A stretch of DNA of 64,000 nucleotides from Leucobacter sp. wl10 (GCF_003569785.1 NZ_KZ983990.1:124001-188000); one strand, 5' to 3'; counted from the stretch's first letter, positions 41,081-50,687 are shown. Translations and numbers: made by a program. Notes: generated from the sequence alone by a model not told the origin.

Positions 41081-42027
41081 TGCTTGCTCCCCAGCTGGAT
41101 GCGCGGGTCGATCAGGGTGTAGAGGAAGTCGACGATCGCGTTGATGAGGACGAAGGCGATGACGAGCACGAGGATCACGGCTTGCACGACCGCGAAGTCG
41201 CGCTGCAGGATCGCCCGGACCAGCAGCGAGCCGAGACCGTCGAGCGCGAACACGTTCTCCACCACCACGGCGCCCGCGATGAGGGTGGCGATCGTGAGGC
41301 CCATGACGGTCGTGATCGGGATCAGCGCGTTGCGGAGCACGTGCCGCCGCACGATGAGCCCGGGCCGGAGGCCGCGGGCGACGGCCGTCTGCACGTGCTC
41401 GCGCCCCTCCTCCTCCAAGACCGCGGCGCGGGTGATGCGGGCGAGGTACGCTGCGCTCGCGACGGCGAGCGCGATCGCCGGGAGCGTGAGATGGAAGACC
41501 GTGTTGAGGCCGCCTCCGCCGCTGCCGTTGGTGGGGAACCACCCGAGTCCCACGGCGAAGACGCTGATCAAGGCCACGCCGATGACGAAGGTCGGGGTCG
41601 CCAGACCGAGCGTGGCGACCGTGGTGACGACCTGGTCGGTCCAGCCGCCCTTCAGCGAGGCGAGCAGGCCGAGCCCGATGCCGATGACCGCGATGAGGAT
41701 CGTGGCGAGCGCGATGAGGCCGACGGTTGTGCCGATGCGCCCGCCGATGAGGTCGGTGACCCCCTGGCGGTAGACGATCGAGTCGCCGAGATCGCCGCGC
41801 ACGATGTCGCCGATCCACGCGAAGTACCGCATCAGGAAGGGGTCGTCGAGGTGGTACTGCTCGGTGACCCTCGCGATCTGCTCGGGGGTGCCGCCCCGGG
41901 GCCCGAGCACGAAGCTCAGCGGGCTCCCCGGGGCGAGGTACATCAGTCCGAACACCACGAATGAGGTGACCAGCAGCACGAGCAGCAGGCCGCCCGAGCG
42001 CCGGAGGATGAAGGACGGGATGGACAC
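41077..42027 (-). CDS. Peptide/nickel-type ABC transporter permease (OppB/DppB-like)
   Basis: A 316-residue permease with the DppB-type N-terminus (ILRRSGGLLLVLLVTSFVVFGLMYLAPGSPL) and the EAA-like loop EEEGREHVQTAVARGLRPGLIVRRHVLRNALIPI. About six helices. GTG 42027 follows the binding-protein gene by four bases. Confidence 0.93.
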   Translation of the reverse strand: MSIPSFILRRSGGLLLVLLVTSFVVFGLMYLAPGSPLSFVLGPRGGTPEQIARVTEQYHLDDPFLMRYFAWIGDIVRGDLGDSIVYRQGVTDLIGGRIGTTVGLIALATILIAVIGIGLGLLASLKGGWTDQVVTTVATLGLATPTFVIGVALISVFAVGLGWFPTNGSGGGGLNTVFHLTLPAIALAVASAAYLARITRAAVLEEEGREHVQTAVARGLRPGLIVRRHVLRNALIPITTVMGLTIATLIAGAVVVENVFALDGLGSLLVRAILQRDFAVVQAVILVLVIAFVLINAIVDFLYTLIDPRIQLGSKQ

Positions 42028-42031
42028 GGTG

Positions 42032-43678
42032 CTACTCCACGCCCCCGATGGTCGCCGCCCACGGATATCCGAGGTAGGCGGAGGAGGCGGTCGCGCCGGA
42101 CACGCGATCGTTCTGCACGAGGATCACCGGCAGGTCGCCCAGCGGAACCCAGGGCAGGTCCCGCGTGATCTTCTCCTGGGCGGCGATGGTCAGCTTGGCC
42201 CGCTCGACCGGATCGACGGTCTGCCGCGCCCGCGTGATCTCCTCGCCGGCGGCGTCGTAGCCCGTGAAGTTGTTCGAGCCGCCGGGCGTGAACACCGAAT
42301 ACACGTCGAGCGGATCCGACATGTTGCCGTAGTAGGTCGTGAAGAAGCCGTCGAGACCCTCGCGCGCCTTCGGGTCGAAGTAGATGTTGCCGAACTGCTC
42401 GACCGGGATCACCTTGGTCTCGATCGTGAGGCCGATCGCCTCGCCGGCGGCTTGGATGAGGTTGGCCGTCTGCTCGTGCACCGCCGAGGAGCCCTGCACG
42501 CCGATCACGATGGGCGCGGAGACGTCGCCGGCCTCGGCGAGCAGCTTCTTGGCCCGCTCGATATCGGGGGCGAGGTCGTATCCGTCGTAGGCCTTCTGGA
42601 AGAGGGCGCCCGCCTCGTCGTCGCCGTAGTAGCCGGGACCCGCGAGCACGGGCGAGGGGATCGCGGCGCCCTGGAACACGACGTCGGCGATGGCCTTGCG
42701 GTCGATCGCGGCCAGCAGCGCCTCGCGCACCTTCGGGTTGGAGAAGGTGCCCGTCTCCTGCAGGGCGCGCAGCGTCCAGAAGATGTAGGACTTGCCGTAG
42801 GTGATGCTCGCCTTGCTGCCCTCGATCTGTCCGAGGCCGGCGGGCGGCAGGTAGAAGTACTGACCGTCGACGTCGCCGGAGCGGAGCGCGTTGATCGCCG
42901 TCGACTCGTCGGCGATGAAGCTGAAGCTGAGCTTGTCGACCTTGGGGATGAGATTCTTGTCCCAGTAGTTCTCGTTCTTGACGAGCGTGATGGCCTTGCC
43001 CGGCTCCCAGCTGTCGAGCGCGAACGGTCCGCTGCACATGAGTCCGCCCTGCGGGGTGCCGAACTTCTCGCCCGCCGCCTCGGCCGCGGCCTTCGAGACG
43101 ATCGCGCCGGCCGCGCTCGACATCGCCTGCTCGAAGAGCGCGTCGGGCTGCTTGAGCCGCACCGTGACCTCGCGCTCCCCGGTCTGCTCGACGGACTCGA
43201 CGTTGAGGAAGTAGTCGGCCCAGTAGGTGGCCGAGTCGGCGCCCACCTGGCGGCCGAGCGAGAACACCACGTCGGCGGCGGTGACGGGCGTGCCGTCCCA
43301 GAACGTCGCGTCGGGGCGCAGGGTGTAGACGTAGCTGCGGTCGTCCGGCGTCTCGATCGACTCGGCCAGCGCGTTCTCCACACCGAGATCCGGGGTGATG
43401 CGGGTGAGCCCCTCGCAGAGGTTCGCGTCGACCGTGTTCTCCGCGTAGTTGAAGGTCAGCATCGGGTCGAGCGAGAGCGGCTCGTAGGGCAGGTTCCAGG
43501 TGAGCTCGTCGACGGGCCCGGTGCCCGGCTCAGTGGTGGTCGCGAGGTTCGAGAGGTCGACGTCGAGACCGCCGCCGGCCTGGCCGCCGCCGGTGCCGCC
43601 ACCGCCCGAGCACGCGGTCAGGGCGAGCGCCGATGCGGCCGCAGCCGCACCGATCATGGTGAGATAACGCTTGGACAC
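42032..43678 (-). CDS. Peptide/nickel-type ABC transporter substrate-binding lipoprotein (SBP_bac_5)
   Basis: A 548-residue lipoprotein. The signal peptide ends in the lipobox LTAC with Cys23, followed by a Gly-rich linker. The mature domain shows LTWNLPYEPLSLDPMLTFNYAENTV, YTLRPDATFWDGTPVTAADVVFSLGR and KVREALLAAIDRKAI, all typical of the cluster-C binding proteins. It captures the substrate outside the membrane for the permease. GTG 43678 has AAGGAG upstream. Linked amidohydrolases suggest a nitrogenous heterocycle or N-acylated compound and not a simple peptide. Confidence 0.93.
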   Translation of the reverse strand: MSKRYLTMIGAAAAASALALTACSGGGGTGGGQAGGGLDVDLSNLATTTEPGTGPVDELTWNLPYEPLSLDPMLTFNYAENTVDANLCEGLTRITPDLGVENALAESIETPDDRSYVYTLRPDATFWDGTPVTAADVVFSLGRQVGADSATYWADYFLNVESVEQTGEREVTVRLKQPDALFEQAMSSAAGAIVSKAAAEAAGEKFGTPQGGLMCSGPFALDSWEPGKAITLVKNENYWDKNLIPKVDKLSFSFIADESTAINALRSGDVDGQYFYLPPAGLGQIEGSKASITYGKSYIFWTLRALQETGTFSNPKVREALLAAIDRKAIADVVFQGAAIPSPVLAGPGYYGDDEAGALFQKAYDGYDLAPDIERAKKLLAEAGDVSAPIVIGVQGSSAVHEQTANLIQAAGEAIGLTIETKVIPVEQFGNIYFDPKAREGLDGFFTTYYGNMSDPLDVYSVFTPGGSNNFTGYDAAGEEITRARQTVDPVERAKLTIAAQEKITRDLPWVPLGDLPVILVQNDRVSGATASSAYLGYPWAATIGGVE

Positions 43679-43760
43679 GGGTACTCCTTCGTTCCGTCTG
43701 GTGAATCTGTTGAGGCTGTGCAGTGCTGGGGGAGATGCGGGATCGGTCGGGGTTCCGGGC

Positions 43761-44843
43761 TCAGCCGGTTCGGCCCCGGAGCCGGACGGGGATCTCGACG
43801 CCGCCGCGGATCGCGCGGAGCGGCGCCGGCCGGTCGACCACGAGCTGCGCGACGCTCTCCGCGGCGAACTCGAGGCGCGTGCCGCTCTCGGGGCCCGACC
43901 ATTCCGCGATCTCCGGAAGGCCGAGCATCTCGCCGCCCGCCGTCGTGGCGAGGCGGAACACCCGCTCGAGTTCGGCGTCGGTCATCGCGCCCGTGCGGTA
44001 GCCGAGCAGGTGGGCGCGATCCACCATGCTGCCCGTGCCGAACGGACTCCACGAGTCGCGCACCCCGTCGGAGCCCGCGACGAGGCGCACGCCGCGGCCC
44101 TCGAGCAGATCGATGTCGGGCACGGGGTCGGGCCCGAGCGCGCAGGTGGCGATCCATACGCCGGCTTCTGCCACCCGGTCGAGCGTCTCGCCGAGGCTCG
44201 GCAGCGAGGAGTCGCACAGTGCGAAGGCGTGCCCGATCGTCACCCGCCCCTGCCGCCCGCCGGCGATCGTGCGGGCGGCGATCTCGCGGATCTGTGCCAG
44301 GCCCTGCTCACCCCCGTCGTGCAGGTGGATGTCGAGGTCGCGGCCGGTACGATCCGCGAGGCCGAAGACCGCGTCGAGATGGCCGGGCAGGTCTCCTTCG
44401 AGCCCGACGGGGTCGATGCCGCCGACCAGATCGGCGCCCGACTCGAGCGCGGCCGCCATCACCTCGAGGGCGCCCGGGTCGGTGAGCAGGCCGAACTGGG
44501 GGAAGGCGACGATCTGCACGGTGAGGTGCGGGGCCAGGCGCTCGGCCGCGGCGCGCACCCCCTCGACGTTGGCGGTGCCGAGCTCGGTCGAGACGTCGAC
44601 GTGCGCGCGCATCGCCAGGGTGCCGTTCTCGAGCGCGTGCGAGAGCAGCCCGTAGGCGCGCTCCTCGACGCTCCGCTCGAGGGAGAACTGGGTCGCCCGG
44701 TCGTTGTCGATGAGATCCCGCAGCGTCCTCGCGGGGCGGCGCGACATCCAGCTGCCTCCCCAGCCCGTCTTATCGGGGTGGATGTGGCCGTCGACGAGGC
44801 CCGGCGTGTGCAGCAGAGGAGGGGTGTCGAGGGTCGCCGTCAT
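43761..44843 (-). CDS. Cytosine-deaminase-like amidohydrolase (CodA group)
   Basis: A 360-residue amidohydrolase. Metal-ligand motif HIHPDKT (H20, H22), a substrate/metal His-Glu pair in DIHLHDGGEQ (H173, H175, E179), GHAF (H205) and GSDGVRDSWSPFG with Asp match the CodA/isocytosine-deaminase layout. The N-terminal beta-sandwich half is reduced to about ten residues, shorter than E. coli CodA. It would deaminate or hydrolyse a cyclic imine/amide. It is the first gene of the ABC-importer operon direction and divergent from the FadR-type gene. Confidence 0.82.
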   Translation of the reverse strand: MTATLDTPPLLHTPGLVDGHIHPDKTGWGGSWMSRRPARTLRDLIDNDRATQFSLERSVEERAYGLLSHALENGTLAMRAHVDVSTELGTANVEGVRAAAERLAPHLTVQIVAFPQFGLLTDPGALEVMAAALESGADLVGGIDPVGLEGDLPGHLDAVFGLADRTGRDLDIHLHDGGEQGLAQIREIAARTIAGGRQGRVTIGHAFALCDSSLPSLGETLDRVAEAGVWIATCALGPDPVPDIDLLEGRGVRLVAGSDGVRDSWSPFGTGSMVDRAHLLGYRTGAMTDAELERVFRLATTAGGEMLGLPEIAEWSGPESGTRLEFAAESVAQLVVDRPAPLRAIRGGVEIPVRLRGRTG

Positions 44844-44915
44844 TGGTGAGCCTTTCTCGGTCGGTCACGGGGAGTCGGAGAGCGTCGGGAGATAGCGCTT
44901 TCCGACTCATCAGAC

Positions 44916-44930
44916 ATATGATAACCATAT
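44916..44930. promoter_or_regulatory. FadR/GntR-type operator dyad
   Basis: ATATG-ATAAC-CATAT is a perfect 5-5-5 dyad in an AT-rich patch between the amidohydrolase and the FadR-type regulator. It is the only strong palindrome there. It overlaps where promoters for both directions should lie. Binding by the adjacent regulator is inferred. Confidence 0.6.
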
Positions 44931-44958
44931 AACCAATCGAATCTGCAAGGATGTACAC

Positions 44959-45642
44959 GTGCGACATATTCAACGACGATCGCTCGTCGACACCGTCGTC
45001 GACGAGCTGAAGCGCGAGATCAGCCAGGGACGGTGGGGGGTGGGCGACCGCATCCCCTCCGAGGCGGAGCTGACCGCCGGCCTCGGCGTGAGCCGCCCCT
45101 CCGTGCGGGAGGCCGTGCGGTCGCTCGTGCAGCTCGGCCTGCTCGAGACCCGCCAGGGCGACGGCACCTACGTCGTCGCGACCGATCCCACGCAGGTGGC
45201 CCTCCGCCGCGCCATCCACCTGGCAGACAGCCGCGAGGTGATCAGCGTGCGCCGCGCACTCGACGCGCTCGCCGCGCGCGAGGCGGCGACGCACCGCGGC
45301 GACGAGGATCTCGAGACGCTCGCGGGGCACCTCTCCGCGCGGCGCGAGGCCGTGGCGGCGGGAGACACCCCCGCCTTCGCGGAAGCGGACGTCGCCTTCC
45401 ACCTCGGCGTCGCGCGAGCCTCGGGGAACCGGCTCCTCTCCGACATCTACGCGAGCTTCGACGCGTCGCTCCGGGAGTCGATCTCGGACGCCTCCTGCCT
45501 CGCGCAGGGACGGGATCCCGACCGCGCCGACATGCACGAGGCGCTCTACCGCGCGATCGACGCCGGCAATCCCGAAGCGGCCCAGTCGGCCGCCCTCGGC
45601 GTACTCGAGCAGCAGGAGCAGTTGCTCGATGAGCAGCCCTGA
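44959..45642 (+). CDS. FadR-family (GntR/FCD) transcriptional regulator
   Basis: A 227-residue regulator: N-terminal winged helix (GRWGVGDRIPSEAELTAGLGVSRPSVREAVRSLVQLGLLE) and an FCD domain with the metal-binding pattern around ADVAFHLGVARASGN and the distal MHEALYRAI. GTG 44959 has AAGGA seven bases upstream. It overlaps the MFS gene by 14 bases and is divergent from the amidohydrolase/ABC operon, so it likely controls both. Confidence 0.92.
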   Translation: MRHIQRRSLVDTVVDELKREISQGRWGVGDRIPSEAELTAGLGVSRPSVREAVRSLVQLGLLETRQGDGTYVVATDPTQVALRRAIHLADSREVISVRRALDALAAREAATHRGDEDLETLAGHLSARREAVAAGDTPAFAEADVAFHLGVARASGNRLLSDIYASFDASLRESISDASCLAQGRDPDRADMHEALYRAIDAGNPEAAQSAALGVLEQQEQLLDEQP

Positions 45643-46810
45643 CCGGCGTCAGGGCGCGGCGGCGGGCGTGCTCATCCTCGCCGTCGGCCTGAGCGTCCGC
45701 TTCCCCATCACCGCCGTCTCGCCCCTGCTCACCGACATCGGCGAGGCCTACGCGCTGCCCCCCTCCGGCCTCGCCGTGCTCAGCGCGATCCCGGTGCTGC
45801 TCTTCGGCCTCGCGTCGCCGCTCGCGCCGCTGCTGGTCTCGCGCTTCGGCCTCGCCCAGGCCATCTCGGTGCTGCTCGCGGCGCTCGCAGCCGCCACGCT
45901 GCTGCGCCCGCTGTCGGCTCCCCTGCTCTTCGGCGGCACCGTCGTCGCCGGCGCGGCCATCGCCCTGCTCGGCATCCTCGCCCCCCAGATCATCCGGCAC
46001 TCGCTCCCCGCCAGGGGCGGATTCTGGACCGGTGTGTACACCACCTCCTTCGGGGTGAGCGCGGCCGCCGGCGCCGCCCTCGCCGTTCCCGTGCTGCACC
46101 TGCTCGACGAGAGCGTGTCCGCGGCGCTCATGAGTTGGGGGATCCCGCTGCTCATCGCGCTCGCGCTCGCGCTCGCGCTCGGCCCCCGGATCCGGGCGGG
46201 CGGGCCCAGCGCCCACCACGCTCCGGATCGGCCGCGGGGGTCGCTGTTCCGCGCGCGCGGCATCTGGTCGGTCACCGGATTCTTCGGCTGCCAGGCCCTC
46301 ATCTACTTCTCGCTCACCGCCTGGCTGCCGACCATCGCCATCGACCGCGGCATGGCACCCGCGCAGGCCGGCCTGCTCCTCGCCTGGATGAGCGTGGCCG
46401 GACTCCCCGCGTCGCTCCTCGCCCCCACGCTCGCGAGCCGGCCCCGGCTGCGCACGAGGCTCATCGCGGGCGTCGCGGTCCTCTCCGCCGTCAGCCTGGC
46501 CGGGCTCGCCTTCGGCCCCCTCGCGCTCGCGCCGCTCACCGTCGCCGCGCTCGGCGTCGCCCAGAGCGCCGCCTTCGGCCTCGCGATCGCCCTCATCGTG
46601 TTCACCGCGCCGAGCGCCGCGCAGACCGCCGGCTTCTCCGCGATCGGTCAGGGCATCGGCTACGCCTTCGCCGCGGCCGGACCGCTGCTGCTGGGGCTGC
46701 TCGCGCAGGCGGGGCTCGACTGGTCGGCGATGCTCGCCGTGCTCGTGATCGTCGCGCTCTGCGAACTCGCGTTCGGCATCGCCGCCTCGCGCGCCTCCGC
46801 AGGGGCGTAG
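45629..46810 (+). CDS. MFS transporter (CynX/NimT family)
   Basis: A 393-residue, 12-helix transporter. GLSVRFPITAVSPLLTDIGEAYALPPSGLAVLSAIPVLLFGLASPLAPLL is the typical CynX/NimT N-terminus, a group including cyanate and 2-nitroimidazole transporters. ATG 45629 lies inside the 3' end of the FadR-type gene (14-base overlap), so they are translationally coupled. It may import or export the same compound handled by the amidohydrolases. Confidence 0.9.
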   Translation: MSSPDRRQGAAAGVLILAVGLSVRFPITAVSPLLTDIGEAYALPPSGLAVLSAIPVLLFGLASPLAPLLVSRFGLAQAISVLLAALAAATLLRPLSAPLLFGGTVVAGAAIALLGILAPQIIRHSLPARGGFWTGVYTTSFGVSAAAGAALAVPVLHLLDESVSAALMSWGIPLLIALALALALGPRIRAGGPSAHHAPDRPRGSLFRARGIWSVTGFFGCQALIYFSLTAWLPTIAIDRGMAPAQAGLLLAWMSVAGLPASLLAPTLASRPRLRTRLIAGVAVLSAVSLAGLAFGPLALAPLTVAALGVAQSAAFGLAIALIVFTAPSAAQTAGFSAIGQGIGYAFAAAGPLLLGLLAQAGLDWSAMLAVLVIVALCELAFGIAASRASAGA

Positions 46811-46840
46811 ACCCGCTCGCAGCGACCGCGCCGGGAGATC

Positions 46841-47020
46841 CTAGTCGTCCGAATCCTCTGACTCCTCCTCGTCGACGCCGTGGGGCCGGCCAGACTCCAG
46901 GTGCGTCGCAGGCCCGAGGTGCGAGGCGCCGCCCTCGTCGGTCCACTCGTGGCCGAGCTCGTCGTTGTGGGCGGGATCCGACTCGTGATCCTGGATCCGG
47001 CGCTCGTCGTTCGTCTGCAT
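46841..47020 (-). CDS. Small acidic hypothetical protein
   Basis: A 59-residue, highly acidic and His-containing protein (MQTNDERRIQDHESDP ... GVDEEESEDSDD). ATG 47020 has GGAGG five bases upstream, which is better supported than the longer frame to 47194. No domain is recognised. The composition suggests an intrinsically disordered protein. It lies convergent to the MFS gene. It could be spurious, but the ribosome site argues for it. Confidence 0.6.
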   Translation of the reverse strand: MQTNDERRIQDHESDPAHNDELGHEWTDEGGASHLGPATHLESGRPHGVDEEESEDSDD

Positions 47021-47208
47021 CGCGACCTCCATCATTGCCCGGCCTCGCTGCTGCGAGCCTTGTCCATCCAGGGTACGCCCGCGATCGGTGGCGGCAAAGG
47101 GGCCTTGACTCCCCGCCGGCGCGCATGCAATGTTGCCCTCCGCGAGCGCGGAGTCCCTGGGAGGCCCGACGTCGGGATCGGCCGGCCGGTTCACCCTACT
47201 ATGGAGGG

Positions 47209-47607
47209 ATGAAACGGATCCTGACCTACGGCACCTTCGACCTGCTGCACTGGGGGCACATCCGCCTGCTGCGCCGTGCCCGCGCGCTCGGCGACTACCT
47301 CGTGGTCGCAGCGTCCACGGAGGAGTTCAACGCGGGCAAGGGCAAGAAGACCTACCACGACTTCGAAACCCGCAAGAACATGCTCGAGGCCGTGCGCTAC
47401 GTCGACCTCGTGATCCCGGAGAAATCGTGGGACCAGAAGGTCCGCGACGTGCAGAGGTACGAGATCGACGTCGTGGTGATGGGCGGCGACTGGGAGGGCG
47501 ACCCCCGCTTCGAGGTGCTCAGGGACCACTGCGAACTCGTCTTCCTCGACCGCACCGAGGGCGTCTCGACCACCAAGATCAAGGAGGACCTCGGCGAGGG
47601 GGCCTGA
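47209..47607 (+). CDS. tagD: Glycerol-3-phosphate cytidylyltransferase-like (TagD family)
   Basis: A 132-residue nucleotidyltransferase with the HxGH motif in TYGTFDLLHWGHIRLLRRA and the RTEGVSTTKIKEDL motif (R-T-x-G-I/V-S-T-T). Length and motifs match TagD/GCT, which makes CDP-glycerol for teichoic-acid-type polymers. No other teichoic genes are adjacent, though an acyltransferase lies 3 kb away. ATG 47209 is six bases after TACTAT (47197-47202), so leaderless. Confidence 0.88.
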   Translation: MKRILTYGTFDLLHWGHIRLLRRARALGDYLVVAASTEEFNAGKGKKTYHDFETRKNMLEAVRYVDLVIPEKSWDQKVRDVQRYEIDVVVMGGDWEGDPRFEVLRDHCELVFLDRTEGVSTTKIKEDLGEGA

Positions 47608-47631
47608 CGCGGCCTGCTCGCCGGCGCGGAT

Positions 47632-47701
47632 CCCGGTGCCGCCGCTCCTGGGGAGGAGAAATGCGCGGAGCTGCGCATCTCGACGTCGCGCCGGCACCGG
47701 G
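47632..47701. terminator. Nested inverted repeats between convergent tagD-like and amino-acid ABC genes
   Basis: CCCGGTGCCG (47632-47641) pairs exactly with CGGCACCGGG (47692-47701). Inside, ATGCGC (47661-47666) pairs with GCGCAT (47673-47678) around a six-base loop. Its position, 24 bases after one stop and 16 bases before the convergent stop, suits a bidirectional terminator. No T-tract. Confidence 0.55.
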
Positions 47702-47717
47702 TTCTCGGCTGTCCGGT

Positions 47718-48497
47718 CTACAGCACCTTCGAGAGGAAGGCCTTCGTGCGCTCCCGCTGCGGGTTGGCGAGCACCTCGACGGGATCGCCGGCCTCGACCA
47801 CCACGCCGCCGTCCATGAACACGAGCTTGTCGGCGACCTCGCGGGCGAAGCCCATCTCGTGGGTGACCACGATCATCGTCATGCCGCTCTCGGCGAGCCC
47901 CTTCATCACGTCGAGCACCTCGCCCACGAGCTCCGGGTCGAGGGCCGAGGTGGGCTCGTCGAAGAGCATCAGCTTCGGCTCCATCGCCAGAGCCCGAGCG
48001 ATCGCGACGCGCTGCTGCTGCCCGCCGGAGAGGTGCGCGGGATAGTAGTCGTGCCGGTCGGCCAGGCCCACGCGGGCCAGCAGCTCCATGGCGCGGGCCT
48101 TGAGCCTCGCCCGATCGCCCTTTCTCAGGAGCGTCGGGGCGATCATCACGTTCTCGAGCGCGGTCATGTGCGGGAACAGGTTGAAGCGCTGGAACACCAT
48201 GCCGATGTCGCGCCGCTGCTGCGCGGCCTCCCGCGGGTGCATCTCGTAGAGCTTGTCGCCCTTCTGCTTGTACCCCACGAGCTCCCCGTCGACCGAGAGC
48301 CGGCCGGCGTTGACCGTCTCGAGGTGGTTGATGCACCGCAGGAAGGTGGACTTGCCCGACCCCGAGGGCCCGACGAGGCAGAGCACCTCGCCCCGCTGCA
48401 CCTCGAGCGAGATCGACTTCAGCACCAGATTGGAGCCGTACGACTTCGAGACCGCCTGGGCCTCGACCATGGGCGTGTCGGTCGCGTGCGCGTTCAT
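47718..48497 (-). CDS. Polar amino-acid ABC transporter ATPase (GlnQ/HisP type)
   Basis: A 259-residue ATPase: Walker [10 protein letters not shown], signature LSGGQQQR, Walker [13 protein letters not shown] and [14 protein letters not shown], the usual polar-amino-acid subfamily end. [13 protein letters not shown] and an insert ([13 protein letters not shown]) before the Q-loop are typical. ATG 48497 has GGAGG upstream and overlaps the permease stop. Confidence 0.95.
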   Translation of the reverse strand: MNAHATDTPMVEAQAVSKSYGSNLVLKSISLEVQRGEVLCLVGPSGSGKSTFLRCINHLETVNAGRLSVDGELVGYKQKGDKLYEMHPREAAQQRRDIGMVFQRFNLFPHMTALENVMIAPTLLRKGDRARLKARAMELLARVGLADRHDYYPAHLSGGQQQRVAIARALAMEPKLMLFDEPTSALDPELVGEVLDVMKGLAESGMTMIVVTHEMGFAREVADKLVFMDGGVVVEAGDPVEVLANPQRERTKAFLSKVL

Positions 48498-49483
48498 GCG
48501 CCTCCTCCCGGTCGGTTGTGGGGCGGGACGAACGTCTCGCCGTCGGCGCCGACCACCCCGATGGCCGAGGTCTCGACCGTCGGCTTCATCACGTCGGGCC
48601 GCTGGGAGACGCCCCTGGCGAAGTGCTTCTCGAGGTAGTACTGGCCCACCATGAGGATCGAGGTGACTGCGAGGTACCAGATCGAAGCCACGATGAGCAT
48701 CGGCACCGGCTGGTAGGTGACGGCCGTGATGTCCCTGGAGCGGCCGTACAGGTCGAGGGTGAAGGGCACCGCCGCGACGAGCGAGGTTGTCTTCAGCATG
48801 GAGATGACCTCGTTGCCGGTCGGCGGGATGATCACGCGCATCGCCTGCGGCAGGATGACTCGGCTCATCGTGTGCCACCAGCCGAGCCCGAGCGCCGTCG
48901 CGGCCTCTTCCTGCCCCTTGTCGACCGAGAGCAGTCCGGCTCGTACGATCTCGGCCATGTAGGCCGCCTCGTTGAGCGCCAGGCCGATGATCGCGAGCGT
49001 GAAGTAGCTCAGCAGGTCCTTGGTGTTGAGAGTGACGATCGCCTCGGTGAAGGGGATCCCGAGCTCGAAGGCTTTGTAGATCGTGGGGAGCAGGCCCCAG
49101 AACACGAGCTGAACGTACACGGGAGTGCCGCGGAAGAGCCAAAGGTACACCCACGCGACGGCCTTGACGACGGGGTTCGGCGACTGCCGCATGACCGCGA
49201 TCGCGACGCCGAGCACCACGGCGATGACCATCGAGTAGACGGTGAGCTGCAGGGTGTACCAGGCTCCTCTGGCGATGCGCTCGTCGAAGAGGTACTTGCC
49301 GACCTCGCCCCAGTTGTAGACGGGCCGGTTGAACGCCGAGTCGTATAGGAACAGCGCCGCGAGCAGCACGAGCACCACGGCGAAGATGGCGCGCCAGGGG
49401 TGCCTCAGACGGATGGCCTGGATCTGCTCCGGCTCGCGGTGCGGGGCTCCCTGCCCCGCACCGTCGGAGTTGCGTTCGTTCAT
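48494..49483 (-). CDS. Polar amino-acid ABC transporter permease
   Basis: A 329-residue HisMQ-type permease. [22 protein letters not shown] and [17 protein letters not shown] precede the EAA loop [37 protein letters not shown]. It has one extra N-terminal helix (about 45-65) and a polar C-tail. A Shine-Dalgarno is not evident before ATG 49483, so translation may depend on coupling to the binding-protein gene ending ten bases upstream. Confidence 0.93.
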   Translation of the reverse strand: MNERNSDGAGQGAPHREPEQIQAIRLRHPWRAIFAVVLVLLAALFLYDSAFNRPVYNWGEVGKYLFDERIARGAWYTLQLTVYSMVIAVVLGVAIAVMRQSPNPVVKAVAWVYLWLFRGTPVYVQLVFWGLLPTIYKAFELGIPFTEAIVTLNTKDLLSYFTLAIIGLALNEAAYMAEIVRAGLLSVDKGQEEAATALGLGWWHTMSRVILPQAMRVIIPPTGNEVISMLKTTSLVAAVPFTLDLYGRSRDITAVTYQPVPMLIVASIWYLAVTSILMVGQYYLEKHFARGVSQRPDVMKPTVETSAIGVVGADGETFVPPHNRPGGGA

Positions 49484-49493
49484 GAGCGGAGGA

Positions 49494-50396
49494 TCAGGCC
49501 TTGCCGGCGTTGATCGTGGCCTCGTCGACCGCACCGGCCTCGATGCCGGCGCCGGTCAGGATCTCGAGGTATGTGCCGTCGTCGATGAGCGACTGCAGGG
49601 CCGCCTGCACGGCTTTGGTGGTGTCGCTGTCCTTCTGGGTCGCGAAGCCGTAGGGCGCGGCGTCGAAGACGTCGCCGACGGCCTCGAGCTGGCCGGAGAG
49701 CTTCGCCACGGCGTCGCCGGTCACCGGCAGGTCGGCCGAGAACGCATCGGCGCGGCCGTCGACCACCGCCTGGGTCGCCTCGGGCTGCCCTTCGAAGCGC
49801 AGGATCTCGATCGCCTCCTTGCCCGCATCGGTACACGCCTTCGACTTCGCCGGCAGCTCGTCGGTGTCCTGCACCGTCGTCGCCTGCACCGCGACCGTCA
49901 GGCCGCAGGCGGAGTCGGGGTTGACATTCGACCCGGCCGCAGCGGCCCACTGGGTGCCCGCGTTCAGGAAGTTGACGAAATCCACCGACTTCTGACGCTC
50001 GACCGTGTCGGTGAAGGACGATGAGCCCATGTCGAGCGCGCCCTCCTGGATGCGGGGGATGATGCTGTCGAAACCGAGGATCTCCCACTGCGGGTCGAGA
50101 CCGAGCTTCGCCGAGACCGCCTCCGCCAGATCGACGCCCCAGCCGGTCGGGTTGCCGTCGGCGTCCTTGTACTCGTTGGGCGGGTACTGGGCGTCGGTGC
50201 CGATGCGCAGCACCCCGGACTTCTTGACCTCGGCGGGCAGCAGGTCGACCGCCGCCTGGTCCGGCTCGATGCTCCCCGCCGCGGGGGTGCTCCCGTTGCC
50301 GGCGGAACCGCCACCCTCGGTAGCGGCGTTGTTGACGCAACCGGCCAGCGTCAGCACGGCGGCGGCGAGCGCGGGAAGCGCATAACGAATCTTCAT
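49494..50396 (-). CDS. Polar amino-acid ABC transporter substrate-binding lipoprotein
   Basis: A 300-residue family-3 binding protein. The lipobox LAGC (Cys20) ends the signal peptide, and a Gly/Ser-rich linker follows. The mature part shows GVLRIGTDAQYPPNEYKDADGNPTGWGVDLAEAVSAKLGL, the typical first lobe, and a late ALQSLIDDGTYLEILTGAG. ATG 50396 has GGAGGG upstream. A recognisable promoter lies at 50451-50478. Confidence 0.94.
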   Translation of the reverse strand: MKIRYALPALAAAVLTLAGCVNNAATEGGGSAGNGSTPAAGSIEPDQAAVDLLPAEVKKSGVLRIGTDAQYPPNEYKDADGNPTGWGVDLAEAVSAKLGLDPQWEILGFDSIIPRIQEGALDMGSSSFTDTVERQKSVDFVNFLNAGTQWAAAAGSNVNPDSACGLTVAVQATTVQDTDELPAKSKACTDAGKEAIEILRFEGQPEATQAVVDGRADAFSADLPVTGDAVAKLSGQLEAVGDVFDAAPYGFATQKDSDTTKAVQAALQSLIDDGTYLEILTGAGIEAGAVDEATINAGKA

Positions 50397-50450
50397 TGAT
50401 CCCTCCAGTTGGGAAGACCGGGCGGATCCCGGTGTGCGATTTCGGTTTTG

Positions 50451-50478
50451 AGTGTACTGGGCACAGGCAACGGATCAA
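50451..50478 (-). promoter_or_regulatory. Sigma-70-type promoter of the amino-acid ABC operon
   Basis: On the minus strand, -35 TTGATC (50473-50478), a 16-bp spacer and -10 TACACT (50451-50456) precede the binding-protein gene, giving a leader of about 50 bases with a GGAGGG ribosome site. The rest of the 291-base gap to the acyltransferase shows no gene. Confidence 0.65.
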
Positions 50479-50687
50479 TTACAGAGTCTCTATCCGGGTC
50501 CATACCAGTGCTGGAGCCGAGAGGCACGACCGCGCGATCATGCGGCTGCGGTCCCCGAAAATGAGGAGGTAACGTTCCGATTAAGCCTGGCGTCGGGAGC
50601 CGGAAGCCCTCGCCGAGCACGAGCCGCGGGGCATCCGCAGAGCTGTCAAGGGCTGGCGTCGATACCGAATCGTTATCTAGCCTGGAG

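Noticed and set aside
46841-47194. Longer 117-residue version of the small acidic protein
   Set aside because: The added N-terminus has no ribosome site and would overlap the promoter region of the TagD-like gene; ATG 47020 has GGAGG at five bases.
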